A DNA stretch of 64,000 bases from Pseudomonadota bacterium. GTDB lineage: Bacteria > Pseudomonadota > Gammaproteobacteria > Pseudomonadales > Pseudohongiellaceae. The notes below the pieces were generated by a model, which searched no databases, was not told the origin of the DNA, and saw nothing but the letters and a program-made list of their open reading frames with translations. Position numbers and translations under genes: made by a program. Shown in pieces: positions 10,362 to 18,245 of this stretch (position 1 is the first letter of the stretch; every line of letters begins with the position of its first letter). The DNA lies in contig JAQCKF010000013.1 in the NCBI GenBank assembly GCA_027592275.1, positions 22,063 to 86,062 of the forward strand, in the 5' to 3' direction.

Positions 10362-11849
10362 CTACTGAGCAACGACGCGCAATAATTGTTGGTAGTCACT
10401 TAGGCCCCTGAATATTTTCTCGATTCCATCCTGCTTCATGGTCTGCATGCCATCTTTGAGCGCCTGTGCGCGTATCAAGTCCAGCTCCGCCTTCTTGTAG
10501 ATCATGGCCTGCAACTCATTCGTACCCATTAGCAATTCGTGAATGCCGGTTCTGCCTTTATAGCCAGTTCCGCCACAGTCATCGCAACCTACTGAGCCCT
10601 GCAATTCGATATTGTTCAGGTCATAAGGCAAATCTTTGAATGCCTCCCGGCCATAGGCATCGACCAGGTGATCGAGTTCCTTCTGATCAGGCTTATACGG
10701 TTGCTTACATTTAGCGCAGAGCGTTCTCATCAAACGCTGCGCTAATACACCTAGCAGCGCATCTGAGAAGTTAACCGGATCAAGGCCCAAATCAAGTAGA
10801 CGAGTTATTGTTTCCGGTGCGGAATTAGTGTGCAAGGTAGATAAAACCAAGTGACCCGTTAGAGACGCCTCGACACCGATACTCGCGGTCTCATGGTCAC
10901 GCATCTCACCAATTAGAATGACGTCAGGATCGGCACGCAGAAAGGCTCGCATCGCCGTTGCAAAGGTAAAGTCAATCTTCGGCAACATCTGCACCTGCTG
11001 CAGACCTGGCTGTGTTATCTCTACGGGATCTTCCGCCGTCCAAATCTTTTTGTCAGGCTTATTGATGTACCCGAGCACGGCGTGCAAGGTAGTAGTCTTA
11101 CCGGAACCGGTTGGTCCCACAACAAGGAACAGTCCATGTGGGTGAGCCGATGCCTTGATCACTTTCTCCAAGTTTCTAGGGCTTAGATTCAGTTTATCCA
11201 ACGGCATCGCGCTACCAGCAGCGAGAATGCGCAGTACGGCACTTTCACCTTGTACGGTAGGTACGGTGGCGACGCGAAGCTCCAGACGCTTGCCTCTAAC
11301 CTTCAGCTTACACTTGCCATCCTGAGGCAAGCGCTTCTCAGTGATATTCAATCGGGAAATAACTTTGACACGAGCAATCATTGCCGCGCAGTGTTCCTTG
11401 GGCACCTTAAGTAACTCTCTGCAAATACCATCGACACGTATTCGTACACCACCAGGCGCATCGTCTTTACCGGGCTCGATATGTATATCCGAGGCACCCA
11501 ATCTCTCCGATTCGGTGATGATTCGATTAACCAGCTGAATGATGCCGGATGTCGCCGCTAGTCCTTCGTCTTCGTCATCATCGCTACCGCTATCGACCTC
11601 GATGCCACCCTCGCCTCCGAGTGAATCGAACACATCATCGAAACCGGCTTCCATATCGGCATCGGCATCGCCACGCAAGAATTGGTGAATATGTTCAGGA
11701 AGGCCCACACGAAAGACATAATTTCTAGCGTTAACAACACCCTGAATCTCCATAATTCGCTGATAGTCAGATGGATCATCAATGAGGATGACCGCTTCTT
11801 CCTTGTTGCCTGCTACCGGCAGCCAGAGATTACTTTTAAGATAACTCAC
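10362..11849 (-). CDS. GspE/PilB-type secretion ATPase, C-terminal part of a frameshifted gene
   Basis: Hexameric AAA-like ATPase of the type II secretion/type IV pilus family. The Walker A motif GPTGSGKTT (about 240-248), the Asp-box region WTAEDPVEITQPGLQQ, Walker B VILIGEMRD (about 311-319), the His box LSTLHTN, and the zinc CxxC pairs CAKC and CDDCGGTGYKGR (about 378-440) are all intact. The nominal GTG start gives 495 residues, but the same frame continues upstream in sense through DADHVLPFDLLENIG. This joins naturally to the preceding GAF-containing fragment if one base is restored near 11903. The joined product would be about 776 residues, normal for GAF-MshEN-GspE proteins. No pilin or secretin genes are nearby. 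Confidence 0.85.
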   Translation of the reverse strand: MSYLKSNLWLPVAGNKEEAVILIDDPSDYQRIMEIQGVVNARNYVFRVGLPEHIHQFLRGDADADMEAGFDDVFDSLGGEGGIEVDSGSDDDEDEGLAATSGIIQLVNRIITESERLGASDIHIEPGKDDAPGGVRIRVDGICRELLKVPKEHCAAMIARVKVISRLNITEKRLPQDGKCKLKVRGKRLELRVATVPTVQGESAVLRILAAGSAMPLDKLNLSPRNLEKVIKASAHPHGLFLVVGPTGSGKTTTLHAVLGYINKPDKKIWTAEDPVEITQPGLQQVQMLPKIDFTFATAMRAFLRADPDVILIGEMRDHETASIGVEASLTGHLVLSTLHTNSAPETITRLLDLGLDPVNFSDALLGVLAQRLMRTLCAKCKQPYKPDQKELDHLVDAYGREAFKDLPYDLNNIELQGSVGCDDCGGTGYKGRTGIHELLMGTNELQAMIYKKAELDLIRAQALKDGMQTMKQDGIEKIFRGLSDYQQLLRVVAQ

Positions 11850-11860
11850 ACCGATATTTT

Positions 11861-12691
11861 CTAACAGATCAAAGGGTAGTACGTGATCGGCGTCATACTC
11901 ATATAAGGAACGCGGTAATAATGTTCCAGTGACTTGCCGATGTCATCGGCTTCAATATTGAACTCTTCCATGAGACTGCGTGTAACTGAACCGCCATAGA
12001 GTGCAACATTGTTCTGCATTTCTGCGAGTTCAACACCAGAAATTTTGCTTTTCTGCACGAGATAGTCGTAAGGACCCTGTGTACTTTGCAGAGAAGAACG
12101 AAACTGTTTAGCCAACATCTGACTAACCATCATTGCATGTTTCAAATCGGTCTTCGTGAACTCCCGATCGCCCTCGAAATTAATCAACTGCATGACTCCC
12201 AACAGGATTTCATCCTTGATGGGAACAATGATCATGGATTTTACATTCCAGCCTTTAGCTTCACTGAAACGCTTATCGAATTGCAGTCGCGGATGGATGT
12301 CTATCAGCTCTTCGCTGTTTAAAACATTTTTAATAACAAGAGCTCTCTGGCTAAGCGCAACATATCCGGCCAGCGATGTTGGGCTGAACGGCACTCTGAT
12401 CTCGATGGAATCATCGTCGTCTGGATCGCCACCTTTGAAACTGGCCAGAATTTCCTTGCCGTTGTCTACACTCTGATAAACCGTGAACAGTTTGACGTCA
12501 AGCAACCCAAGCAGGTCCTGCTCGACTTCCTTCATGGCCGTCTTTAGTTTCTTGCTGTATTTGAGGCGTTGATAGATTTTGGACAAGTTAGCGACAAATT
12601 CGTCCTGCTTCTCCACAACCGGTGGCGGTGGCGTTTCTATCTCTATATCTGTGCTAGCTATCTCAGTCATTTTTTTCAATAGTTCCAGCAT
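11861..12691 (-). CDS. GAF domain plus MshEN-like domain, N-terminal part of the frameshifted PilB-type ATPase
   Basis: 276 residues. A GAF domain (about 45-195, with SLAGYVALSQRALVIKNV and IIVPIKDEILLGVMQLIN) probably senses a small ligand. It is followed by a GspE N-terminal-like helical module, SKISGVELAEMQNNVALYGG through IGKSLEHYYRVPY. After RVPY the frame reads 13 out-of-register residues and stops. The -1 frame instead reads YEYDADHVLPFDLLENIG and leads straight into the ATPase. The break is at about 11901-11906. There is no canonical slippery heptamer, so a one-base deletion or sequence error is more likely than programmed frameshifting. Confidence 0.8.
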   Translation of the reverse strand: MLELLKKMTEIASTDIEIETPPPPVVEKQDEFVANLSKIYQRLKYSKKLKTAMKEVEQDLLGLLDVKLFTVYQSVDNGKEILASFKGGDPDDDDSIEIRVPFSPTSLAGYVALSQRALVIKNVLNSEELIDIHPRLQFDKRFSEAKGWNVKSMIIVPIKDEILLGVMQLINFEGDREFTKTDLKHAMMVSQMLAKQFRSSLQSTQGPYDYLVQKSKISGVELAEMQNNVALYGGSVTRSLMEEFNIEADDIGKSLEHYYRVPYMSMTPITYYPLIC

Positions 12692-12863
12692 CTATATAGT
12701 CAGATGTTTGAAATGGCCTGTTCGACCTCGGCTCCAATCGAAGCCCATTCTACGTGCTTTACCTACCAAGATGTGACGAAAATTCTGCCATATTCTGAGG
12801 TTTTGGCCGATAACAAAGCCTATCATGCTCTATATTTCTTCAATATTGTCACAACGGGCCAAA

Positions 12864-13679
12864 ATGCCAGCTATTTCAATCAGTTTCAATAGGTTTTTGC
12901 TGTTATTACTGCTACACACCGCAGTAATTCCGGCGGCTTGGGGACAATTACCACAGTTCAATCCACAACAGATGGATTGGCTAGGCGACCAAATTTTTGC
13001 GAACGAGTGCAATAGAAACTTTAGCTGTCTTACCAGCTGGAACGAAGGCGAGGACTTTCCCTCACTCGGCATAGGTCACTTTATCTGGTATTCCGCGCAG
13101 CAAAACGAGCGCTTCGAAGAAACCTTTCCAAACTTATTAGCCTTCTACAAGAAGCACGGCTATGAGTTACCAAACTGGTTGGAGGCCTTAGAAAGTCCTG
13201 ACTCTCCATGGCAGAGCAGAGAGCAATTCCTAGCAGATATCGACAGTCAGAGAATGCAACAGCTGCGCGACTTCCTAGGCTCGACCACCGAGCTTCAAGT
13301 GCTGTTTATCGTCGAAAGATTGCATGACTCTACAGCCGATCTCTTTCGCGGCTTAGAACCGTCTCAGCAAAGCTCTGTAGAGACCAGTTTCTATGAGGTC
13401 GCCAATTCACAGCCACCCTATGGCATGTATGCCCTGATCGACTATGTGCATTTTAAGGGAACAGGCATTGCACCTAGCGAGCGTTATCAAGGCGAAGGCT
13501 GGGGGCTGCTGCAGGTTCTGCTGGAATTGCAGGGCAGCGCTGCAAATCTGGATGATTTTGTAACGGCTGCTACTCGGGTATTGGAGCGACGCGTTTCAAA
13601 TGCTCCTACTCAGCGCGCAGAACAGCGTTGGATAGCCGGTTGGAGCAATAGATTGCAGACCTATTTGCCTAACCAGTAG
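12864..13679 (+). CDS. Secreted protein of unknown function
   Basis: Starting at the ATG at 12864 gives about 271 residues with a classic signal peptide (hydrophobic run LLLLLLHTAVIPAAWG, then Q). A start 13 codons earlier (12825) is possible. The mature part contains a conserved-looking stretch LTSWNEGEDFPSLGIGHFIWY (about 45-65) with acidic and aromatic residues, which could mark a lysozyme-like or other glycan-acting site, and two Cys flanking it at the start. I recall conserved hypothetical proteins with this WNEG..SLGIGHFIW pattern but no assigned function. It is divergent from the GAF/ATPase genes. Confidence 0.7.
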   Translation: MPAISISFNRFLLLLLLHTAVIPAAWGQLPQFNPQQMDWLGDQIFANECNRNFSCLTSWNEGEDFPSLGIGHFIWYSAQQNERFEETFPNLLAFYKKHGYELPNWLEALESPDSPWQSREQFLADIDSQRMQQLRDFLGSTTELQVLFIVERLHDSTADLFRGLEPSQQSSVETSFYEVANSQPPYGMYALIDYVHFKGTGIAPSERYQGEGWGLLQVLLELQGSAANLDDFVTAATRVLERRVSNAPTQRAEQRWIAGWSNRLQTYLPNQ

Positions 13680-13838
13680 AGGCTCAGCGAGCCTGCTTAC
13701 TAGGCACTGGTCGCTAGACTCAAACCCATTTAAGCTATAAGCTTTTCTCCCTACCGTTTACAGATGAATTGACTCGATCCGCTCATCTGACTCTCTAGAT
13801 ACCCTAGCTCTATTGAACTACTTAGCGAATCAATCAGC

Positions 13839-14915
13839 ATGTCTTTCGAACGTAAAAATATTGAGAAAATGCAGGGCTATGCACCGGGCGAACAAACCGG
13901 AGCAGCGAATACTATTAAGCTCAACACCAATGAGAACCCCTACCCGCCTAGCCCCCAAGTGGCTGAAGCCCTGAAATCGATCGACGTGGCCTCCCTCAGG
14001 CGCTATCCGTCACCGATGGCCGATTCGTTTCGAGAAGCCGCAAGCCGGCTGCACAATGTCCCCGCCGTGCAGATCATTCCCACTAACGGCGGTGATGAAT
14101 TATTACGCCTCGTTTTGACTACCTATGTTGAACAACTAGATACCATCGCTGTCTGCAAACCCAGCTATTCCTTATATCCGGTTCTCGCTGAAATTCAGGG
14201 ATGTCGATTCGAAGAGATTTCGCTCAATGATGACTGGAGCATGCCAGAGAATTTTCTAGAGCAATTGAATAAGTCTGCGGCTAAGCTGTTGATTTTGGTT
14301 AACCCAAACGCACCTACCGGCGCCCTGCTGCGTGCCGACTATCTTGCCGAGATAGCCGAAAATTTTTCGGGGCTATTGTTAATCGATGAGGCCTATGTCG
14401 ATTTTGTCGATCCAGAACTCAACTACGATTCAATATCCTTGATTAATTCCCACGATAATATTCTGATACTCAGAACATTGAGCAAAGCATACTCACTTGC
14501 AGGCCTGCGCTTTGGCTATGGTATTGCAGCGAAATCGCTGATCGAACCGATGATGTTTAAGACGCGTGACAGCTATAACACCGACCATATCGCCCAGAGT
14601 CTCGCGACCGCCGCACTAGATTCATCCGAATATGCACGAGAAAACTGTGTACGCATTCGTCAAAGTCGAGAGCAACTGCGCGCAGATTTACACGCACTTG
14701 GCCTTACCGTTCCAGCGAGCCAAAGCAACTTCATCTTGTGTCAGGTTCCAGAATCGGTGGGCGCCGAAAAACTCTACCTGCAATTGAAACAACGCAATAT
14801 TCTAGTGCGTTATTTCGAACAAGATCGACTACGTGACAAGCTCCGAATTTCAATTGGCACGGGCACAGAAAACGCGGCACTAGTTGCTGCGATAAAAGAA
14901 CTCACGCAGCAATAA
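13839..14915 (+). CDS. hisC: Histidinol-phosphate aminotransferase
   Basis: PLP-dependent class I/II aminotransferase converting imidazole-acetol phosphate to histidinol phosphate in histidine synthesis. The 358 residues match HisC. Seen are LNTNENPYPPSP (substrate/PLP region, about 28-39), NGGDELLRLV (about 83-92), NPNAPTGALL (about 163-172), IDEAYVDF with the PLP-binding Asp (about 188-195), and the lysine loop TLSKAYSLAGLRFGYG (about 212-227). Other his genes are not adjacent, which is common for a second or dispersed hisC. A related aromatic aminotransferase role cannot be excluded. Confidence 0.92.
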   Translation: MSFERKNIEKMQGYAPGEQTGAANTIKLNTNENPYPPSPQVAEALKSIDVASLRRYPSPMADSFREAASRLHNVPAVQIIPTNGGDELLRLVLTTYVEQLDTIAVCKPSYSLYPVLAEIQGCRFEEISLNDDWSMPENFLEQLNKSAAKLLILVNPNAPTGALLRADYLAEIAENFSGLLLIDEAYVDFVDPELNYDSISLINSHDNILILRTLSKAYSLAGLRFGYGIAAKSLIEPMMFKTRDSYNTDHIAQSLATAALDSSEYARENCVRIRQSREQLRADLHALGLTVPASQSNFILCQVPESVGAEKLYLQLKQRNILVRYFEQDRLRDKLRISIGTGTENAALVAAIKELTQQ

Positions 14916-15052
14916 GCGCCTCCTCTAGAAATAGTAAATCGCTGTTTTGTCTAGCTGCTTCTGTTACCATAGTTAGAACCTAGGGGCTTCGAGTGTATGG
15001 CATTTCTCACAGCCGCCACTACTAGACTATTTCCGAAGATTGACCCAAAACT

Positions 15053-15505
15053 ATGCCCGAACTTAACTCTGAAACCGACAACACCAGCAATAAAAAGCGG
15101 CTGCACTATTGCCCGAAATGTAAGAAACCACTGCGACGAATTCAGGGAAAGATGGGGCCTTTCTGGGGCTGCAGCGGGTTTCCTGATTGCCGCGCCTCCC
15201 TCAACGATGTAGATGGCAAGCCTTCTGAAGATGTGGACGAGCACTACCGCTGCCCGCTGTGCACACGCCAATTAGTAAAGGCGGATAAGGAAAAAGGAGA
15301 CTATTGGTTTTGCAGCGGATACTCAAAGGGTTGTAAGGTGACTCTTCCAGACCATGATGGCGTGCCCGAGGCGGCCTATCAATGTCAAAAATGTAATAAC
15401 CTACTGGTTAAACGCAGCGGTAAAAATGGTGTATTCTGGGGTTGCAGCGACTACCCCAACTGCACTGCCAGTTATAACGACGATGCCAACAGGCCAAAGT
15501 TTTGA
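15053..15505 (+). CDS. Protein made of three topoisomerase-type C4 zinc fingers
   Basis: 150 residues that are almost nothing but three type IA topoisomerase C-terminal zinc ribbons. Finger 1 is CPKC...GCSGFPDC (about 20-46), finger 2 is CPLC...CSGYSKGC (about 68-96), finger 3 is CQKC...GCSDYPNC (about 111-138). In TopA these modules bind single-stranded DNA or RNA polymerase; here no topoisomerase catalytic part is attached. The stop codon overlaps the TTG start of the following small membrane protein (TTGA), implying coupled translation. A DNA- or RNA-binding role is inferred. Confidence 0.85.
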   Translation: MPELNSETDNTSNKKRLHYCPKCKKPLRRIQGKMGPFWGCSGFPDCRASLNDVDGKPSEDVDEHYRCPLCTRQLVKADKEKGDYWFCSGYSKGCKVTLPDHDGVPEAAYQCQKCNNLLVKRSGKNGVFWGCSDYPNCTASYNDDANRPKF

Positions 15506-15741
15506 TTTTTTCACTACTCAAAATACGCAAGAAAACCGCTGCCGTGCTAGTAGGTATCGCCTGTGGTCTAGCCTGTGTATGGGTGGTTGCGACCTGGCAA
15601 CAACTCTCCATTCAGGAGATCCTCAATATGCTCCTGGGCAGCATTCTGCTTCTTGGCGGAATTATGCTCGCGGCTTTATGTGTAGTTGCCGCATTCACTT
15701 TGCTTAGGAAATTACTGAGTAAGATGAATAGCTCCGAATAA
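15502..15741 (+). CDS. Small two-helix membrane protein
   Basis: 79 residues from a TTG that overlaps the zinc-finger gene's TGA stop (TTGA), so translation is probably coupled. Two hydrophobic segments (about 12-30 and 41-68) are followed by a short basic tail (LRKLLSKM). I recognise no family. Its linkage to a nucleic-acid-binding zinc-finger protein is the only clue to a role. Confidence 0.6.
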   Translation: MIFSLLKIRKKTAAVLVGIACGLACVWVVATWQQLSIQEILNMLLGSILLLGGIMLAALCVVAAFTLLRKLLSKMNSSE

Positions 15742-15777
15742 GTAATCCGACCCTCAGTTATTAGAGGCTCCCTAAGA

Positions 15778-16254
15778 TTAGGGCAGCGGCAAACCCCGTG
15801 ACATGATAAGCGCATCTTCCCTATCGCTTTTACTGGGATAATAGTTTTTGCGTTCTCCAATCTGTACAAAACCCATCGAACGATAGAGATTGATCGCGCC
15901 CTCATTGGAGCGGCGAACCTCAAGAAAACAGACTTCAGCCTCCTGTTTGTGAGCCCGATCAAGCAGCAACTTAAACAGTTTTCTACCGTAGCCATTACGC
16001 TGATATTCCGGGCGTACACACAACGTTAGTAGATGACACTCACCGATTGCTACAGATACGACAGCATGAGCAACGATCTGCTGTTTATTGGCCAAGACCC
16101 AACATTGATAACCCGCTCTAAGGCAATCGATAATGATGCGCTTAGTCCAAGGATGGTCATAGGCGGACGCTTCATTCTGCGCAACTAGCTCGACATCGCT
16201 AGTTCGCATTGTTCGAGCAAAGAAATCCGTTTTGGGAGTAATTTCAGGAGGCAT
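15778..16254 (-). CDS. rimI: Ribosomal protein bS18 N-alanine acetyltransferase RimI
   Basis: GNAT acetyltransferase acting on the N-terminal Ala of ribosomal protein S18. It has 158 residues. The acetyl-CoA pyrophosphate loop is RPEYQRNGYGRKLF (about 77-90), followed by VCFLEVRRSNEGAINLYRSMGFVQIGERKNYY (split across about 103-134), the conserved RimI C-terminal core. It lies 31 bases after the holD-like gene on the same strand, matching the holD-rimI order of E. coli, which supports RimI over other GNATs. Confidence 0.9.
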   Translation of the reverse strand: MPPEITPKTDFFARTMRTSDVELVAQNEASAYDHPWTKRIIIDCLRAGYQCWVLANKQQIVAHAVVSVAIGECHLLTLCVRPEYQRNGYGRKLFKLLLDRAHKQEAEVCFLEVRRSNEGAINLYRSMGFVQIGERKNYYPSKSDREDALIMSRGLPLP

Positions 16255-16285
16255 AAATTTTAGGCATTAGCGCGCAGGTTTAGTT

Positions 16286-17095
16286 CTAGCTAGAGTTATC
16301 GATTCGCTTTCGCAGTGCCTGCAAATGCTGCCATACATCTCTCTTTAGGGTGGATACCGCCAGCATCGAGGCTAAACTATGCGTTACCGTAATGAAGTAG
16401 CCTTTGCTGCTCTCAAAATCTCGCGCGTTCTTGTTCGCATCAAACTGTAGTAGAACATCTTCAATCTGCCCTGCAAACACCAGCAGGTTAGTGAAGCCAT
16501 CTGTCTCTTTTCGCATCTGCAGAAATCCTGAAATTGCTTTCGCCGCCTCTACCCGCGGCGTATTCTTCATGGAGTATCCACTAAGCAAGGGCCAGGAAAA
16601 CTCTTCTGCTTTTAGGTTGGACTCGAAGCCATCCTGTCCTAAAGCCTTTAGAATTGCTTGCATCAACGTCAGCGATTCTTCGCTGAGTTGCGCAGAGCCC
16701 TGGGTAGGCACCTCGTCGAGTACCGCCAGTCTTTCATTAATTCGGTAGTATCGTAGCGTAAAGCTTAGGCTGCTCTCTTGATCCAACGCCGTAGCAGATT
16801 CATTCTCACTTTCTGGCACCTTACTCGATTGTCGAATAGGCGTTACCGTCGCTTTGCCAGGGGCAGGTGAGCGCGAACGCAGTTCTTCTATCGCGTCAAG
16901 CCCACTGGCTTCTCTCGCGCTCTTCGCGGAAATCTCGGTCTTCCCTTGAATTGGCTCATTAAGCTCAGACAGGACGGTGTTTAAAGCTGGAAAATCGTAT
17001 TCAGGCGAAGCTTTCGCGCCTGGCAACTGTTGCCGCGGGAAATAGGTCTGAATATCCATGGCCGCTAAATAGGCCTGTCTTTTACGTTCATTCAT
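16286..17095 (-). CDS. holD: Probable DNA polymerase III psi subunit (long, cryptic HolD)
   Basis: From the ATG at 17095 this gives about 269 residues; the frame's earlier start is not needed. Two short regions recall E. coli HolD. The N-terminus RQAYLAAMDIQTYFPRQQLPGA parallels the DWQLQQLGITQWSLRRPGA peptide that contacts the clamp loader. The C-terminus THSLASMLAVSTLKRDVWQHL parallels the SPALTDLRANPTARAALWQQI end. Between them lie a low-complexity Ser/Pro-rich linker and a poorly conserved core. It directly precedes rimI, as holD does in E. coli, and pseudomonads are known to have such an enlarged, hard-to-recognise psi. Assignment is by motif and position, not a database match. Confidence 0.6.
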   Translation of the reverse strand: MNERKRQAYLAAMDIQTYFPRQQLPGAKASPEYDFPALNTVLSELNEPIQGKTEISAKSAREASGLDAIEELRSRSPAPGKATVTPIRQSSKVPESENESATALDQESSLSFTLRYYRINERLAVLDEVPTQGSAQLSEESLTLMQAILKALGQDGFESNLKAEEFSWPLLSGYSMKNTPRVEAAKAISGFLQMRKETDGFTNLLVFAGQIEDVLLQFDANKNARDFESSKGYFITVTHSLASMLAVSTLKRDVWQHLQALRKRIDNSS

Positions 17096-17261
17096 CGCGG
17101 GGCGCACTACAGAAAAATCTAGGTATAAATATACGCGTTTGCGCCAGCCACAACAATACAATCACCAATAACTCTAGAGGCAATTGCAGGAATACCTCCA
17201 ACAATTGAAGTAGAGACCTATTCGTGATTGAATCCGCGTTCGTTGTATTCGAGGTAACCCC

Positions 17262-18245
17262 ATGAAAGCGATAGTTTGTAAGACCTATGGTCCCCCTGAA
17301 AATCTTGTCCTAGAGGAGATCGATGATCCAGTCGCCGCAGAGAATGAGGCGGTCGTTCAGATTTACTCTGCATCACTGAATTTTCCAGACGGATTGCAAA
17401 TTCAAGGTAAATACCAATTCCAACCTCCGATGCCATTCACACCTGGCTCAGAAGTTGGCGGAATAATTACCTCTGTTGGTGCGGGCATTCAAGACTTCGC
17501 GGTTGGCGATAGAGTCATGGCCACACCGGGTATAGGCGGATTAGCTGAACAGGTCGCCGTCAAGGCCGATGGCCTACGAAAGATTCCAGACAGCATGGAT
17601 TTCAAGACAGCTGCCGGCTTCGCGATGATTTACACAACATCCTATTACGCCCTGAAGCAACGCGCACAGTTGCAAGCTGGCGAAACTCTACTCGTTCTCG
17701 GTGCCAGTGGCGGTGTCGGCCTAGCCGCGGTTGAACTAGGCAAGCTGATGGGCGCCAAAGTGATTGCTGCTGCAAGCTCTGACGAGAAACTTGATTTCGT
17801 CAACCGACTGAATCCTGATGCATTGCTCAACTATGGCGATGGTGAACTCAAAGAGCGAGTAAAAGAACTCACCGGTGGTACTGGTGCCGACGTAATCTAC
17901 GATCCAGTAGGCGGCGACCTCTTCGACCAAAGCTGCCGCTGCATAAACTGGAATGGAAGACTCCTAGTTGTGGGATTCGCCAGCGGGCGCATTCCTGAGT
18001 ACAAGGCTAATCTCGCCCTACTCAAAGGATCATCCATGGTAGGGGTATTCCTCGGGCGCTTCCGAAAAGAAGAACCTGCAGAATATGAGAAAAACTTCGC
18101 CGAGTTGCTAGATATGTACGACGCAGGAAAATTAAAACCCATCGTCACCGAATCTTTCGCAATGACTGATTTTGTAGACGCGTTTAATGTATTCACCGAA
18201 CGCAAAGTCATGGGCAAAGTGACGCTGGAGATACGCAAAGAGTGA
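17262..18245 (+). CDS. NADPH:quinone oxidoreductase family protein (zinc-free MDR)
   Basis: Medium-chain dehydrogenase/reductase of 327 residues. The GroES-like N-terminal half has FTPGSEVGGIITSVG (about 59-73) without the Cys/His zinc ligands of alcohol dehydrogenases. The Rossmann half has the dinucleotide loop VLGASGGVGLAAVELGKLMGA (split over about 145-165). Such enzymes reduce quinones or enoyl substrates with NADPH. The TGA overlaps the GTG start of the acyl-CoA ligase gene (GTGA), so the two are co-translated and probably act on the same acyl substrate; that partnership is inference. Confidence 0.9.
   Translation: MKAIVCKTYGPPENLVLEEIDDPVAAENEAVVQIYSASLNFPDGLQIQGKYQFQPPMPFTPGSEVGGIITSVGAGIQDFAVGDRVMATPGIGGLAEQVAVKADGLRKIPDSMDFKTAAGFAMIYTTSYYALKQRAQLQAGETLLVLGASGGVGLAAVELGKLMGAKVIAAASSDEKLDFVNRLNPDALLNYGDGELKERVKELTGGTGADVIYDPVGGDLFDQSCRCINWNGRLLVVGFASGRIPEYKANLALLKGSSMVGVFLGRFRKEEPAEYEKNFAELLDMYDAGKLKPIVTESFAMTDFVDAFNVFTERKVMGKVTLEIRKE

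Noticed and set aside
11901..11906. Programmed -1 frameshifting in the GAF/ATPase gene
   Set aside because: The junction lacks an X-XXY-YYZ slippery heptamer, and no strong pseudoknot is apparent; a deleted base is simpler.
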